A DNA stretch of 64,000 nucleotides. It comes from Streptomyces flavotricini. Lineage in GTDB: Bacteria > Actinomycetota > Actinomycetes > Streptomycetales > Streptomycetaceae. Where the stretch lies: positions 67,746 through 131,745 of the forward strand of contig NZ_JAINUL010000001.1 in NCBI RefSeq assembly GCF_020639365.1. The letters run 5' to 3'. Below the pieces are notes generated by a model that was given only the letters and a program-made list of their open reading frames with translations, searched no databases and had not been told where the DNA came from. The translations under genes and the position numbers were made by a program. Positions 63,488 through 64,000 of the stretch are shown in pieces (the stretch's first letter is position 1; every line of letters starts with the position of its first letter).

Positions 63488-64000
63488 ATGAACACCCACC
63501 GTGTCCCCGACCTGACGGCCGCCGCCCGCACCGTCCGCACCTGGCTGGGCGAGGCGGACAGGGTCCTGGTCACCGCAGGATCCGGACTGAGCGCCGCCGC
63601 CGGGTACGACTACGGCGACCAAGAGCGACTGAAGGAACTGTTCCCCGCCCTGCACCGGATGGGACTGCGCTCCCGCTACATCGTCGGCGTGCACCTGCCG
63701 CCCGCCCTGTGGTGGGGCTACTGGGCCGTCCACATCGACGACATCCGCTACACCCCGGGGCCGAACCCCCTCTACCAGCGACTGCGGGCGCTCGTCGCCG
63801 ACAAGGAGCACTGGGTGATGACGTCCAACGTCGACGCCCCGTTCGCCCGCAACGGCTTCGCCCCGGAGCGGATCTTCACCCCGCAGGGCGACTACGGCCA
63901 CTACCAGTGCACCGTCCCCTGCCTGCGCACCACCTGGGACAGCCACCCGCTGGTGAAGGGGCTGCTCGCCGCGTACGACCCAGCCACCGGTGCGATCACC
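63488..64000 (+). CDS. Class M-like sirtuin (protein ADP-ribosyltransferase), partial
   Basis: The gene is cut by the window end after 171 codons. It shows the NAD-binding LVTAGSGLSAAAGYDY, the TSNVDAPFARNG motif and TPQGDYGHYQC, where ordinary sirtuins have a catalytic His; a Gln here fits what I recall of SirTM enzymes. A Cys pair (QCTVPC) begins a zinc ribbon. ATG 63488 follows GAAGGAA. It is 26 bases after the macrodomain hydrolase, the partner that reverses its modification. GcvH-like and lipoate ligase genes usually complete such operons and might lie beyond the window. Confidence 0.88.
   Translation, partial: MNTHRVPDLTAAARTVRTWLGEADRVLVTAGSGLSAAAGYDYGDQERLKELFPALHRMGLRSRYIVGVHLPPALWWGYWAVHIDDIRYTPGPNPLYQRLRALVADKEHWVMTSNVDAPFARNGFAPERIFTPQGDYGHYQCTVPCLRTTWDSHPLVKGLLAAYDPATGAIT

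Overview
The very high G+C content, the GTG/TTG starts and the gene families (WhiB, Hsp18-type small heat-shock protein, GAF-SpoIIE phosphatases, STAS antagonists, DUF1206, DUF5133, CsbD, XRE-DUF5753) point to a Streptomyces or close relative. About a third of the window is intergenic or made of broken genes and IS fragments. That suggests an accessory region: a chromosome arm, a linear plasmid or a genomic island.

Region 1 (1-6.3 kb) holds small regulatory, membrane and stress genes (an HTH protein, WhiB, DUF5133, a CsbD remnant, a lipoprotein) among remnants of a tRNA, a nuclease gene and IS elements. Region 2 (6.3-8.7 kb, minus strand) is the most novel part. A 50-residue peptide gene ends in three evenly spaced GCIS repeats. 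It is followed by an adenylate-forming enzyme and an overlapping gene with a DxxWH motif, and together they look like an uncharacterised RiPP cassette. Region 3 (8.7-21.7 kb) has a SulP transporter with a beta-carbonic anhydrase, a Baeyer-Villiger monooxygenase, a secreted tripeptidyl-aminopeptidase-type hydrolase, a cation/proton antiporter, a DUF1254/DUF1214 gene pair and hsp18.

Region 4 (22-36 kb) is signalling: a GAF-SpoIIE phosphatase, a secreted cyclophilin, a DUF1453/sensor kinase/response regulator operon, a STAS protein and a Ser/Thr kinase, with decayed IS701 and XRE genes between them. Region 5 (36-50 kb) is mosaic. It has an NAD-dependent epimerase, a head-to-head inverted duplication of a MerR gene, a ParB remnant, DUF1206, a second SpoIIE phosphatase, and an intact IS1182-type element flanked by CTAG that sits exactly at the stop codon of a secreted protein gene.

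Region 6 (50.8-59.1 kb) looks like a cyanophycin or isoaspartyl-dipeptide utilisation locus. It has an RpiR regulator, then (minus strand, tightly packed) a solute-binding lipoprotein, permease, ATPase, M20 peptidase and secreted cyanophycinase, with a second secreted S51 peptidase transcribed divergently. The inferred logic is extracellular depolymerisation, import, intracellular dipeptide cleavage and sugar/metabolite-type control. Region 7 (59.5-64 kb) has an AraC regulator divergent from a tandem NTF2 protein, a broken MoaF-like gene, a DODA-type dioxygenase, and a zinc macrodomain hydrolase followed by a class M-like sirtuin cut by the window end.

Many genes carry single-base frameshifts. 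Some are genuine decay, but a share could be sequencing errors, so start and frame calls in those genes are tentative.
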